A stretch of DNA of 32,626 bases from Zunongwangia atlantica 22II14-10F7 (GCF_002094855.1 NZ_ARYN01000027.1:1-32626); one strand, 5' to 3'; positions 17,095 to 26,395 are shown, numbered from the stretch's first letter. Translations and numbers: made by a program. The notes: generated by a model not told the origin, from the sequence alone.

Positions 17095-20000
17095 ATGATT
17101 GACTTCAAAAAAACTTTAGCCTTTTTAATAGTAATTTTTTACTGTTTTGGACTCAAGGCACAAGAGGAAAATTCTATAGGTGCATTACCTGAAATTGCAC
17201 CACCCTCTCCTACAGCGTATGAATTTACTAAATATGGTGATATTCCATTAGATGAGTCAACAGGGGTTGCAAATATAAGTATACCTCTAATAGATTATTC
17301 GGCAGGTTCATTAAATCTTCCAATAAGCATGTCATATGCAACTACAGGTATTAAGGTTGATCAAATAGCTTCATGGGTAGGAATGGGGTGGAATCTTAAT
17401 GCAGGAGGTATAATAACCCGTTCGGTTAGAGGTGTAGCAGATGAAATTGCAAATTCAAAAAATTTTCAATCGCTTGCGACAACTCAATCTTGGTATACTT
17501 CGTCGAAATTAAATTATTTAAATTTTCTTCGAAGTGTTGTAGATGATGGTGATGCTATAGATTTTGAACCAGATGTCTATAATTTCAAATTCGTTGGATT
17601 TTCAGGTTCCTTTATACTTGACGAACAAAGTAATCCTATATTACTAAAACAAGATAGAGGTCTAAAAATAGAACTACTTGCCGGAGGAAACTTTAAATTT
17701 ATTACTTCAGATGGTACTGAATTTGTTTTCGATGTAAAAGAGACTACCCAACCACAAAATACTTGTACTACTGGAAATTTGGAGCCTACAGTCACTAGTG
17801 CTTGGTATCTTTCAAAAATTACGGCATTAAATGGAGACGAAATAACTTTAAATTATAACTCGCATAGCATGTTCTATGCATCAGGTTTTAATCAAACATA
17901 TTCGGTTCCATATTATTATACAGGTGGGTCACAAGATTGTACTGCTCCTACACCTGTAGAGAACCACTGTGAACTCTATAGTTCTGTATCATCAAAAAAA
18001 ATAAGTTCAATATCTAATAATAGGAATTCTAAAACGATAGTTTTTACTACTTCTACTAGAGGGGATATTGAAAATACCTCAGTCAAATTATCAGGCATAC
18101 AATATAAAAATGGATCAGTGATAATCAAAGACTATGATTTTTATTATGACCTTATTACAAGTACAAGTAATACTACCAATACACATTTAAATAATAGTAT
18201 TTACAAGAAGAGAATTTTTCTGAATAGAATAGAGGATAATACTGGGAGCGAAAGTAAAACGCATCAATTTCTTTACAATAGTCCTAATCTATTACCTCCA
18301 AGATTTTCATTTGCTCAGGATCTTTTAGGATTTAATAATGGAGAGTTCTCAAATCAAAGTTTATACCCTGATTTTGTAGGTTCTTTGTATAATGTTTCAT
18401 ATACAGAAGCAGAACGCGCCGGTAATTTTACATATACAAAAAATGGAATTTTGGAGAAAGTTATATATCCTACTGGTGGATATACTGAAATAGAATATGA
18501 ACCTAATAGTGTTATCACTAGCGAATCTTCATATGTTTATGACGGCTTTAATGTTTCTGTTTCAACTTCCGGAACAGAATATAGTTCTCATAGTATTTCT
18601 CCTCAAATAGGTTCTACCTTAGAGCTTAGTGGTGAAGTAAATATTGTTAGTGGGTCTGACATAATACATGATCGTGCACTTTTGAAAGTATATAATACTA
18701 CAACATCTTCATATATTTTAAATGAAAATGTACAAGTTGGAACTTTTAATTTTAGCGTTAATCTTAATGCAGGAAACACCTACCAAATATCTTTAGATTT
18801 ATCTCCAGTTATAATTGATGATGTAGAAGCTGAAGTTTACGGAAGTTATATCTCAGATAATACAACACAATCAGTTGCAGCTAATTCTGGAATTAGAGTG
18901 AAAAAGCTCATTGATGTAGCAGGTTCATCTTCAAGTCCTATTATTAAAAGATTTTACTATAATGATATGGAGCATTATAATGAGGAGCGCTTACCATTAT
19001 TTGGATCAGTCAATTTATATCAAATTGACGAGAAAAGATTACAATGCGGTGATTATTACGAAGAATTTAAAATAACATCAGGGAACTGGAATCAGTTTTA
19101 TTACTTTAATAATAGTATTGGTTTCTATGATCAAGTAACTATCAGTTTTGGTGGAGATAGCTTTCAAAACGGCGGGATTGAAAAAACATTTTTAGCTTCT
19201 TATGATGGTTCAAAAACTACTTTTGGAACAGAGTTAATTCCAAATGGTCCTTTGTCAAATGTATCTCCTTATAAAGGGGAACTTCTGAAAGAAATTGTCT
19301 TTAAATCAAATAGCGGAACTTTTGAAAAGCTTAAGGAAACAATTTATAATTACGATACTACAAGAGTTGATCAAATAGATGCATATTACGGTAGAAATAA
19401 GAGTCCTGCTTTTGTTTGCCCTATAGGAGGTAATCTTAGTACTATGACTGCTGGTACTCAGGATTATGAGATGAATCACTATTATGTTTTGAGTGAAAAG
19501 CGAAACCTAATTGGAAAAATTGAAAAGTCTTATTTCGGTACAGGGGATGTTACAAGTACTGTAGAATATGAATATAATGGAATTAATCATGACTATCCCA
19601 CTAAAATTCTAACCTACCAAAGTGATAATGCAAAAGTTACATCTCAACAAATTTGGTATCCTAGGGATATCACAAGTACTTCTTCTTTGGGTTTCAATAG
19701 CTTATCTTCTCAAGACAAGTCTGTGATTGATAATATGGTTCTTAACAATGTAGTTGAACAGCCAATACAGAAACAAAAACAAGTTAAATCAGGGAATACA
19801 GTTTTATCCAATGAAGTTGAACGCTATCTATTTCTCAATAATTCAGGGCAATTTCTTCCAAAGAATATACAAGTATTAAAAGGAACCTATAATAGTTCTT
19901 CTAATCCGCTAAGGAACCTGTTAACTTACCATGAGTATGATAATTATGGAAATCTTATGGAGGTGGCTAGGGAAGGCGGTAGCCATATTTTATATCTATG

Positions 20001-20316
20001 GGGATATAATCGTCAATTTCCGATAGCTAAGATTGAAAATACTACGAAAACTATTCTTCAAAATGCATTAGGTACGCTAACTAATATTGATGAAACTGAT
20101 CTTGTAGTAATAAATAACCTTCGAAATAATACAGCCTTTAAAGAATCGATGATCACTACCTATGAATATGATCCATCCGTTGGAATAGTAGGATTAAGAG
20201 ATCCTTCAGGTTTAGAGACAAACTTTTTTTATGATACTAATGGCCGTTTAAAAGTAATAAAAGACAATGACGGAAATATCATTGAAGAATACGAATATCA
20301 TTATAAAGGGGAATAA
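17095..20316 (+). CDS. Rhs/YD-repeat protein, N-terminal (SpvB/TcB-like) half of pair 2
   Basis: From ATG 17095 the protein has 1073 aa and a good signal peptide (MIDFKKTLAFLIVIFYCFGL, cleavage LKA/Q near 22). A TTG start at 17077 adds six residues and is less likely. Mature residues open with PPSPTAYEFTKYGDIPLDES, NISIPLIDYSAGSLNLPISM and WVGMGWNLNAGGIITRSVRG, the textbook start of Bacteroidota Rhs proteins. Long beta-rich and YD-repeat sequence follows, ending YDTNGRLKVIKDNDGN and EYEYHYKGE. Like 1946-5026 it has no Rhs core or toxin, and the next gene (19 bases on) carries them. The recurrence of the split at the same place in both pairs argues that it is a real architecture, not a frameshift. 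Confidence 0.88.
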   Translation: MIDFKKTLAFLIVIFYCFGLKAQEENSIGALPEIAPPSPTAYEFTKYGDIPLDESTGVANISIPLIDYSAGSLNLPISMSYATTGIKVDQIASWVGMGWNLNAGGIITRSVRGVADEIANSKNFQSLATTQSWYTSSKLNYLNFLRSVVDDGDAIDFEPDVYNFKFVGFSGSFILDEQSNPILLKQDRGLKIELLAGGNFKFITSDGTEFVFDVKETTQPQNTCTTGNLEPTVTSAWYLSKITALNGDEITLNYNSHSMFYASGFNQTYSVPYYYTGGSQDCTAPTPVENHCELYSSVSSKKISSISNNRNSKTIVFTTSTRGDIENTSVKLSGIQYKNGSVIIKDYDFYYDLITSTSNTTNTHLNNSIYKKRIFLNRIEDNTGSESKTHQFLYNSPNLLPPRFSFAQDLLGFNNGEFSNQSLYPDFVGSLYNVSYTEAERAGNFTYTKNGILEKVIYPTGGYTEIEYEPNSVITSESSYVYDGFNVSVSTSGTEYSSHSISPQIGSTLELSGEVNIVSGSDIIHDRALLKVYNTTTSSYILNENVQVGTFNFSVNLNAGNTYQISLDLSPVIIDDVEAEVYGSYISDNTTQSVAANSGIRVKKLIDVAGSSSSPIIKRFYYNDMEHYNEERLPLFGSVNLYQIDEKRLQCGDYYEEFKITSGNWNQFYYFNNSIGFYDQVTISFGGDSFQNGGIEKTFLASYDGSKTTFGTELIPNGPLSNVSPYKGELLKEIVFKSNSGTFEKLKETIYNYDTTRVDQIDAYYGRNKSPAFVCPIGGNLSTMTAGTQDYEMNHYYVLSEKRNLIGKIEKSYFGTGDVTSTVEYEYNGINHDYPTKILTYQSDNAKVTSQQIWYPRDITSTSSLGFNSLSSQDKSVIDNMVLNNVVEQPIQKQKQVKSGNTVLSNEVERYLFLNNSGQFLPKNIQVLKGTYNSSSNPLRNLLTYHEYDNYGNLMEVAREGGSHILYLWGYNRQFPIAKIENTTKTILQNALGTLTNIDETDLVVINNLRNNTAFKESMITTYEYDPSVGIVGLRDPSGLETNFFYDTNGRLKVIKDNDGNIIEEYEYHYKGE

Positions 20317-20335
20317 TACTGAAATTATTTAAATA

Positions 20336-23300
20336 ATGAAAAATAAAATGATTTTATGGGGAATATCCCTGTGCATATATATGATGGTCAATCAAAGTTT
20401 TGGACAGGTAACTCCACAAAAAGATTCCACAGCAACGGCTGAAACTACAGTAACTATTCAGGCAGTACAACCAGTAGAGCCACCTCCTGGAGGTGGAGGT
20501 GGGACGACTTATCCTTGGAATAGAGATAGAGATAACGACGGATATGGGGATCCTAATGATCAAGTAATGAGTGAAACAAAACCAGCAGGTTATGTTGCTG
20601 ATGCTTCGGATTGCGATGATAATAACTCATCTATCTATCCTGGAGCACCTGAGATAGCAGATGGTAAAGATAATGACTGTGATGGATTAATTGATGAAGG
20701 AATACCAACGGCATTGAGTAATGAGAGTTTTGAGAATAATCTAGGTGATTGGCAACAAGTTACTAATGATAATATGGATTGGGTTTTTCGTACTGGATCT
20801 ACTCCATCAGGAAATACTGGGCCTAGTAGTGCTATATTAGGCAATTACTACTTATACCTTGAAGCAACCAGCAACACCGGAAATAGAGGTGTAGTTATTA
20901 GTCCATTATATACAATCCCTCAAGGCTATGAAATGAGGTTCAATTATCATATGTACGGCCTTAATATGGGAAGCTTGAATATTGAAATTAGTTCAAATGG
21001 AACAAATTGGACTTCAGTATGGTCTAAGTCAGGTGATCAAGGTAATATATGGCATGAAGCTATAGTAGATTTGTCTTCATATGGAGGTAGTTCACGGTAT
21101 ATTCGTTTCAATGGACTAATCGGTTCCGATTACAGAAGTGATATTGCAATTGATAATATAGTTTTTGCAAGTGCTACAAGTGGGGGCGCAGTTGATTTCA
21201 GTGACGAGAACTATGTTTATACCCGAACATATCGTCAGGCCTACAGTAGTTCCTTGAGTCAAAATGAGGTGACCCCAGCCAAGGCGACGGAATCTATTAC
21301 TTATTTCGATGGACTGGGACGAGCGATGCAACAGATCGGGATCAAGCAGTCGGCGGGGACAAATGATATCATCACCCATGTGGGCTATGATGATTATGGA
21401 CGTCAAGACAAGGAATATTTGCCTTATGTGGAAGGCAGTGGTAGTGCGGGTACCTACCGCGGCGATGTGAGCGGAGCGACCAAGACCTATTATAAATCGC
21501 ATTTCAGTGCTGATTTTAGTAGTTCAAACAACAGTACGGCGAATCCTTATAGTGAGAAGTTATTTGAGGCTTCACCGCTCAATAGGGTACTGGAGCAAGG
21601 AGCTCCTGGAGATGCTTGGAAAGTTAGCGGGGGCCATACGGTAGCAACCGCTTATCAGACCAATACGGCTAGTGAGGTTCGTTTGTATAAAGTAACCTTG
21701 AGCAGTAGCTATGTGCCGAGTTTAACAACTTCTGGGAATTATGTGGCTGGTAGCTTGTATAAAACGATTGTAAAGGATGAGAACTGGAGTGCTTCGACCG
21801 GCGGAAGTGAAGGTAAATTACATACTACGGAGGAGTTTAAGGATAAACAGGGTCGTGTAGTGCTCAAGCGAACCTATGGACCTGCGGATAGGAACCTGGA
21901 TGGGACGATAGGCTCTGGGGAAGCAGAAGTGGTTTATGATACGTATTATGTTTATGATGATTATGGGAACCTGACCTATGTCCTTCCTCCGAAGGTTGAG
22001 GCAACGATCAACGCCCCGACTTCGGCGGAACTTGCGGGATTATGTTATCAGTACCGCTATGATAAGCGCAACCGTCTTGTAGAGAAGCGTCTTCCTGGCA
22101 AGGATGTGGAGTATTTGGTGTACAATAATTTGGATCAGTTGGCTATGAGTCAGTCTTCGGATATGCGTTTGGAGAACTCCCAATTAAATATCGACGAATG
22201 GTTGTTTACCAAGTATGATGCCCACGGACGTGTGGCCTATACCGGTAAAATCAATAATAATGGTTCGCATTCTTCGATGGAAAGCATATTTTCAAGCGCA
22301 ACATATAATTACGAAGAACGTCAGGGATCAACCAGTGTAGGGGGGAAGGCGATTTATTATAGTAATCAGGCAAAGCCTACCGGGGTCAATGAGTTGTATA
22401 CGGTGAACTATTACGATAATTATGATTACAGTCCTTCATTAAGTCTACCATCGAGCAGTCAGGGACAGTCGATCGTTCAAGGGGGCAGTAAAGTTCAGGG
22501 GCTGGCTACGGGAAGCTTTACCCGTGTATTGGGAACCTCCAGTTGGATAGAGATGATCAATGGTTATGATGCCAAGGGTCGTTTGATCTATAGCAAGGAG
22601 CATAACCCGTATCTGGGGACGACCCTGACCACGGAGCATTTGTTGGATTCCTTTACCGGAGAAGTTGAAAAAACAAAAACGACACATGTCAAGACGGGCA
22701 GTGGAGCCATAACCGTTACGGTAGAGGATTTTTATGAGTATGATGATCTTGGTCGTGTGACCTTGCATACCCAAAAGGTCAATGGCGGGAATGAAGAACG
22801 GATCGCAGCCAACACTTATAATGAATTGGGACAATTAGAGTCGAAAGAGGTAGGGAACCGCAAGGGGTATACGGCGCTTCAGGATGTGGAGTATGATTAC
22901 AACGTACGTGGCTGGCTCAAGAGTATCAATAATATCGGGAGTACGAGCAAGCTGTTCAATATGTCATTGTATTATCATGATGGGAACAGTACGGATCTTT
23001 TCAATGGAAATATCAGTGAAGTTAAATGGCGTACCAAGAATACGGATAATGCACAAAAGAGCTATAAATACTATTACGATGCACTCAATAGGATCACCCA
23101 GGCTTATGGGGGTACCGGTAGTGGGGATAATAGCGATAAGTTCAATCTAGGGTCTTCATCCATTCCAACGACCTATGATCTCAACGGAAATATTACGCAT
23201 TTGTTTAGAAGGGGAGCCGTGGTATCGAGTCCTGTATTTTCAACCTCCACCCATTTTAATACGATGGATAATTTGATCTATAAGTATGAGGGAAGCACGA

Positions 23301-24655
23301 ACAAATTACTTCGCATCGAAGAAAACAATGGGAATGACAATTACGGATTTTTGGATCATTCTACTGCGAGTACGGAGTATACCTATGATCTCAATGGGAA
23401 TTTAAAAACGGATTCCAATAAGGATATCACCAGTATCACTTATAACCATTTGAACCTTCCCACGAGTATTATCTTTAATGGGAGCAGTTCCCAGAAAATT
23501 GAGTATTTTTATGATGCCAATGGTGTTAAATTGAAGAAGCGTGTGAATAATAGCGGGAGTATCACGGAGACCTTGTATGCGGGCAATTTTATGTACCGTG
23601 GGGGCAGTCTAGATTTTTATTTCCACCCGGAAGGTTATGTGGAGCGAGACAACGGCAGTTATAAGTATTATTACCAGTACAAGGATCATCTGGGTAATAT
23701 TAGAGTGACCTATGATAATGTGGGAAGCGTATCGAGCCCGAGTGCCTCGATCGTGGAGGAACATAATTACTATCCCTTTGGACTGCAACATCGTGGTTAT
23801 AATGATGCCAATGGGGCACGGGGCAGTGATTTCGCGAACAATTATATGTTTGGGGGGAAAGAACTTCAGGATGAAGCTGTGGGAAGCAACCGCATAGATT
23901 ACTATGACTTTGGGTCAAGGAACTATGATCCGGCAATTGGACGATGGATGAATCTTGACCCTCTTGCCGAATTAATGCGTAGGCACTCACCTTATAATTA
24001 TGCTTTCAACAATCCGTTGCGTTTTACTGACCCGGAGGGAATGAATCCAAACGACATAGTTATAGAAGGTAGTCTCAAATTTAAAGAAGAGACTTTAGCA
24101 GACCTACAGCAACTTACAGATAACAAACTTGAACTTGATGATACTGGTAAGGTTGTTGAAGTGGGGTGTACTGGAAATAGCTGTAAAGAGGGAACTAGCC
24201 TTGTTTCTGATTTAATAGGTAGTGATAAAATTACAACAATTACTGAAAGTACTGATAGGAATACAACAGACGCTACAAATGAAGAAAATGCTTCAAATGG
24301 TGTTGGCTCTGACTCAAAGATTAATTATAACCCAAACCGTACTGAGGGAGGTGTTGATGTTGATGGAAATAAGGAAAGGCCAGCAGAAATCGGTTTAGCT
24401 CATGAATTGGGACATGCAAAAGATATTACAAACGGAACTGAACCAACAGGAGAATCTGATTATGTTGAACCATATGAAGATTTGGGTTCAGAACAATTTG
24501 AACCTAATTCTTTTATTTATAATACTTATAAACCAGTAAGTAATGCAGAGATTAAGGTGCGTAAAACTGTAGAGAATCCCATTAGAAGAGAACAAAATCT
24601 CAAGGCAAGAAAATTAGTGAAAAAAAGCAAATTTAAATATGATAAGAAATATTAA
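20336..24655 (+). CDS. Rhs core protein with MopE-like, MAM, DUF6443 and C-terminal HExxH toxin, pair 2
   Basis: The 1439 aa protein has a signal peptide (cleavage near SFG/Q, residue 23), a Pro/Gly-rich linker, and an acidic NRDRDNDGYGDPND...DCDDNNSSIYPGAPE...DNDCDGLIDEG region (about 62-122) that resembles the MopE/calcium-binding motif. A MAM domain follows (about 130-280, GDW...SDIAIDNIVF), then DUF6443 (SITYFDGLGRAMQQIGIKQS), YD repeats and the Rhs core (YKDHLGNIRVTYDN near 1115, YDFGSRNYDPAIGRWMNLDP) ending at DPEG 1232-1235. The roughly 200-residue tail has AHELGHA with HExxH at 1356-1360, like M91 (NleD-type) effector proteases; the third zinc ligand is not certain. Codons from about 21,230 to 24,030 are visibly GC-richer than the flanking N-terminal and toxin parts. 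Confidence 0.88.
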   Translation: MKNKMILWGISLCIYMMVNQSFGQVTPQKDSTATAETTVTIQAVQPVEPPPGGGGGTTYPWNRDRDNDGYGDPNDQVMSETKPAGYVADASDCDDNNSSIYPGAPEIADGKDNDCDGLIDEGIPTALSNESFENNLGDWQQVTNDNMDWVFRTGSTPSGNTGPSSAILGNYYLYLEATSNTGNRGVVISPLYTIPQGYEMRFNYHMYGLNMGSLNIEISSNGTNWTSVWSKSGDQGNIWHEAIVDLSSYGGSSRYIRFNGLIGSDYRSDIAIDNIVFASATSGGAVDFSDENYVYTRTYRQAYSSSLSQNEVTPAKATESITYFDGLGRAMQQIGIKQSAGTNDIITHVGYDDYGRQDKEYLPYVEGSGSAGTYRGDVSGATKTYYKSHFSADFSSSNNSTANPYSEKLFEASPLNRVLEQGAPGDAWKVSGGHTVATAYQTNTASEVRLYKVTLSSSYVPSLTTSGNYVAGSLYKTIVKDENWSASTGGSEGKLHTTEEFKDKQGRVVLKRTYGPADRNLDGTIGSGEAEVVYDTYYVYDDYGNLTYVLPPKVEATINAPTSAELAGLCYQYRYDKRNRLVEKRLPGKDVEYLVYNNLDQLAMSQSSDMRLENSQLNIDEWLFTKYDAHGRVAYTGKINNNGSHSSMESIFSSATYNYEERQGSTSVGGKAIYYSNQAKPTGVNELYTVNYYDNYDYSPSLSLPSSSQGQSIVQGGSKVQGLATGSFTRVLGTSSWIEMINGYDAKGRLIYSKEHNPYLGTTLTTEHLLDSFTGEVEKTKTTHVKTGSGAITVTVEDFYEYDDLGRVTLHTQKVNGGNEERIAANTYNELGQLESKEVGNRKGYTALQDVEYDYNVRGWLKSINNIGSTSKLFNMSLYYHDGNSTDLFNGNISEVKWRTKNTDNAQKSYKYYYDALNRITQAYGGTGSGDNSDKFNLGSSSIPTTYDLNGNITHLFRRGAVVSSPVFSTSTHFNTMDNLIYKYEGSTNKLLRIEENNGNDNYGFLDHSTASTEYTYDLNGNLKTDSNKDITSITYNHLNLPTSIIFNGSSSQKIEYFYDANGVKLKKRVNNSGSITETLYAGNFMYRGGSLDFYFHPEGYVERDNGSYKYYYQYKDHLGNIRVTYDNVGSVSSPSASIVEEHNYYPFGLQHRGYNDANGARGSDFANNYMFGGKELQDEAVGSNRIDYYDFGSRNYDPAIGRWMNLDPLAELMRRHSPYNYAFNNPLRFTDPEGMNPNDIVIEGSLKFKEETLADLQQLTDNKLELDDTGKVVEVGCTGNSCKEGTSLVSDLIGSDKITTITESTDRNTTDATNEENASNGVGSDSKINYNPNRTEGGVDVDGNKERPAEIGLAHELGHAKDITNGTEPTGESDYVEPYEDLGSEQFEPNSFIYNTYKPVSNAEIKVRKTVENPIRREQNLKARKLVKKSKFKYDKKY

Positions 24656-25217
24656 TAGAATAGTGGTTATAATTTTTTTATCTAAATTTTTCATAGCATG
24701 TCAAGAAAATGATATAAATACATTTAAATTAAGTGACAGAATGATTAAAACTGTTGAAAATAATAAAGAATGTTTAGAAATCTTTAAAAATAATTTTGGA
24801 GTTGATTATATAGAAACTAAAAAATACCACTATGTTGAAGCTTTAACACGTAGATTTATTGAAAAAAATAAAGAGGATAAATATCAATCTTTTGTTTTGA
24901 TTAAGTTAAATGAAAATGGAGAAATACCAAATTCCACCACTCTTACAATAGGAAAACTTCCCAATGGAAAAGGCGTAATCACAAAATATGTATTCACAAA
25001 TAATGGCTTAAAAGGCGTATCAAAAGTTTTTAGTGATTTTAATTTTGATGAATTGTATAAAAAACTAGGAAATCAAGCTAGTAAAACATCTATACACAAT
25101 ACCAATGTATTGTTAATTGACTTTAAAAGTAATGAAAATTGTAGTTGTAAATTTTACAATTTATCATTATCTAAAGGAGAAAGAATAAAGAATTTTTCAT
25201 TTTTTGATTTTGATTAG
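24639..25217 (+). CDS. Putative lipoprotein immunity protein for the HExxH-tailed Rhs toxin
   Basis: The 192 aa protein starts inside the toxin gene (17-base overlap). Its N-terminus MIRNINRIVVIIFLSKFFIAC looks like a lipoprotein signal with Cys21, although the lipobox FIAC is not ideal. The mature part is Lys/Asn-rich with no family I recognise and has a CSCKF cysteine pair near the C-terminus. Its location directly after a polymorphic toxin tail, AT-rich composition matching that tail, and export signal parallel the gene at 9641-10168. The immunity function is inferred from context only. Confidence 0.6.
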   Translation: MIRNINRIVVIIFLSKFFIACQENDINTFKLSDRMIKTVENNKECLEIFKNNFGVDYIETKKYHYVEALTRRFIEKNKEDKYQSFVLIKLNENGEIPNSTTLTIGKLPNGKGVITKYVFTNNGLKGVSKVFSDFNFDELYKKLGNQASKTSIHNTNVLLIDFKSNENCSCKFYNLSLSKGERIKNFSFFDFD

Positions 25218-25277
25218 TTGATCAAATTTAAATTTAGATATTTTGATTAATGGGCTGATAATTATTTTTTCAGTTAA

Positions 25278-25400
25278 ATAGATAAGGTTACTACAACTAT
25301 TAACAAACCGAAAAATGGTGTAGTAATATATAACAATGGAAGAACAACACCATCTTTGCAATTTATCCGCAGAACCGAGAATAAAATTATAGGTAATTAA
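25278..25400 (+). pseudogene. Probable orphan Rhs toxin-tail fragment
   Basis: A 40-codon open stretch without its own start reads INKPKNGVVIYNNGRTTPSL then QFIRRTENKIIGN-stop. The smooth protein-like sequence ending 2 bases before a signal-peptide-like start (25403) resembles the last part of a toxin tail next to its immunity gene. I do not recognise the toxin family. The assignment rests on position after an intact Rhs toxin/immunity pair. Confidence 0.4.
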
Positions 25401-25402
25401 TA

Positions 25403-25940
25403 ATGAAAGGAATAAAGAAAATAATATTGTTTGTCTTTAATGTAATTGCTTCTATAGGGTACTCATAGAGAAAAGATTTTAACTTTATCGTATCAGTGGC
25501 AACGATTTAAGAAATGTTCATAAAACAAGTTTGTAGTTACTGACAAAGAAGGTAATGAGTAGTCAATAAAAGTTAATTATGTACAAAGAAATCTTTCTTT
25601 AAAACAGAGTGATTACAAAAAAATGACATCTGAAAAGCTAGCAGATACTAACTTGTAAGCTCGTTATGTTAAACGGTGCGGAGATAACACGAAAATTTTT
25701 AATTACGATACGATATTGAAGACTTCAAGTTAGCTTGGTAGGATAGGGCAAATCACTTTGTTTTAATTATATACAATACTAAAAACAAAATACATAAAAA
25801 TATTAACGACCCTTTACCTGATAAGAGTTTAACGTTCGAATATGATTGGATTGAAGGCTAAATACGTAGAACCCAAAAAATTTTAACTAAAGAATACAAA
25901 CATGTAATGGTTAAAAAAGTAAAACCGCTTGAAATGAGCC
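25403..25940 (+). pseudogene. Decayed exported protein, probable former immunity gene
   Basis: ATG 25403 opens MKGIKKIILFVFNVIASIGY, a signal peptide, but a stop follows at codon 22. Protein-like segments continue in shifting frames with further stops: VVTDKEGNE-stop-SIKVNYVQRNLSLKQ, DYKKMTSEKLADTNL-stop, then HFVLIIYNTKNKIHKNINDP and SLTFEYDWIEG-stop-IRRTQKILTKEYKHV. It is clearly broken by several lesions. Together with the fragment just before it, this looks like a displaced toxin-tail/immunity module of the kind left behind when Rhs tails are exchanged. Confidence 0.5.
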
Positions 25941-26370
25941 ATTTTTTATATTACAATGTAAAGCTATATTTTTATTAAAAAGTCCTTGAACTTTTTTTGT
26001 TAAGCATTGTATCTGACTCCGATTTACTACTTTTGACTGTTCTGTAATTTGGGAGTAGGGCGTTATACCTCTAATTTTTTTTAAAATTATTCTGAATTTA
26101 TAATGCCCAACCACTTTTACTACAATATATAAACCGTATTTTTTCTTATAATTCCAGATTTTAAGCGATAATTTTTATAATGCAGAGATTATTATTTAAA
26201 ATTAAAAAAAATATTTCGAAGTAAAATAGTTTGCTATCTTTACCAAGGCGAATCAAATGAATTCAATTTTAAAGTTCACAGATCGTCAACATGAAAAATA
26301 GACACTAGTATTTATAGGGCTTTACAGACATCGGTGAATCCTGCCGAGGTCACAAAGAAGACAGTCCTTG
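25941..26370. other. AT-rich gap between Rhs island and integrase
   Basis: No convincing gene. A 67-codon minus-strand frame (25911-26114) is not recognisable and lies partly in the decayed gene. Near 26233-26243 TTGCTATCTTTA resembles a Bacteroidota -7 box (TAnnTTTG with the last base changed), so a short transcript ending at the terminator at 26371-26395 is possible. GAATCCTGCCGAGGTCAC at about 26337-26354 looks like the 3' end of a tRNA without its 5' part (see findings). Confidence 0.4.
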
Positions 26371-26395
26371 AAACCCCGCTATTAGCGGGGTTTTT
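26371..26395 (+). terminator. Intrinsic terminator before integrase
   Basis: Ten-base perfect arms AAACCCCGCT and AGCGGGGTTT around loop ATT, followed by a T-run through 26395. It is a strong rightward terminator separating the Rhs island from the integrase. Confidence 0.85.

Noticed and set aside
21116-23990. Several long frames antisense or out of frame inside the second Rhs core
   Set aside because: They result from the higher GC content of this segment and have repetitive, low-quality protein sequence.
1-25217. T6SS or complete Tc toxin system
   Set aside because: No VgrG, PAAR, Hcp, sheath or TcA-type genes are present; the chains instead have Sec signal peptides.
25911-26114. 67-codon minus-strand frame with a faint AraC-like KKIRGITPYSQI
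   Set aside because: No start context or full domain; it is in an AT-rich decayed region and overlaps the end of a pseudogene.
26290-26370. Complete tRNA gene
   Set aside because: Only a 3'-end-like stretch is seen; no T-stem partner, anticodon arm or 5' acceptor strand can be paired.
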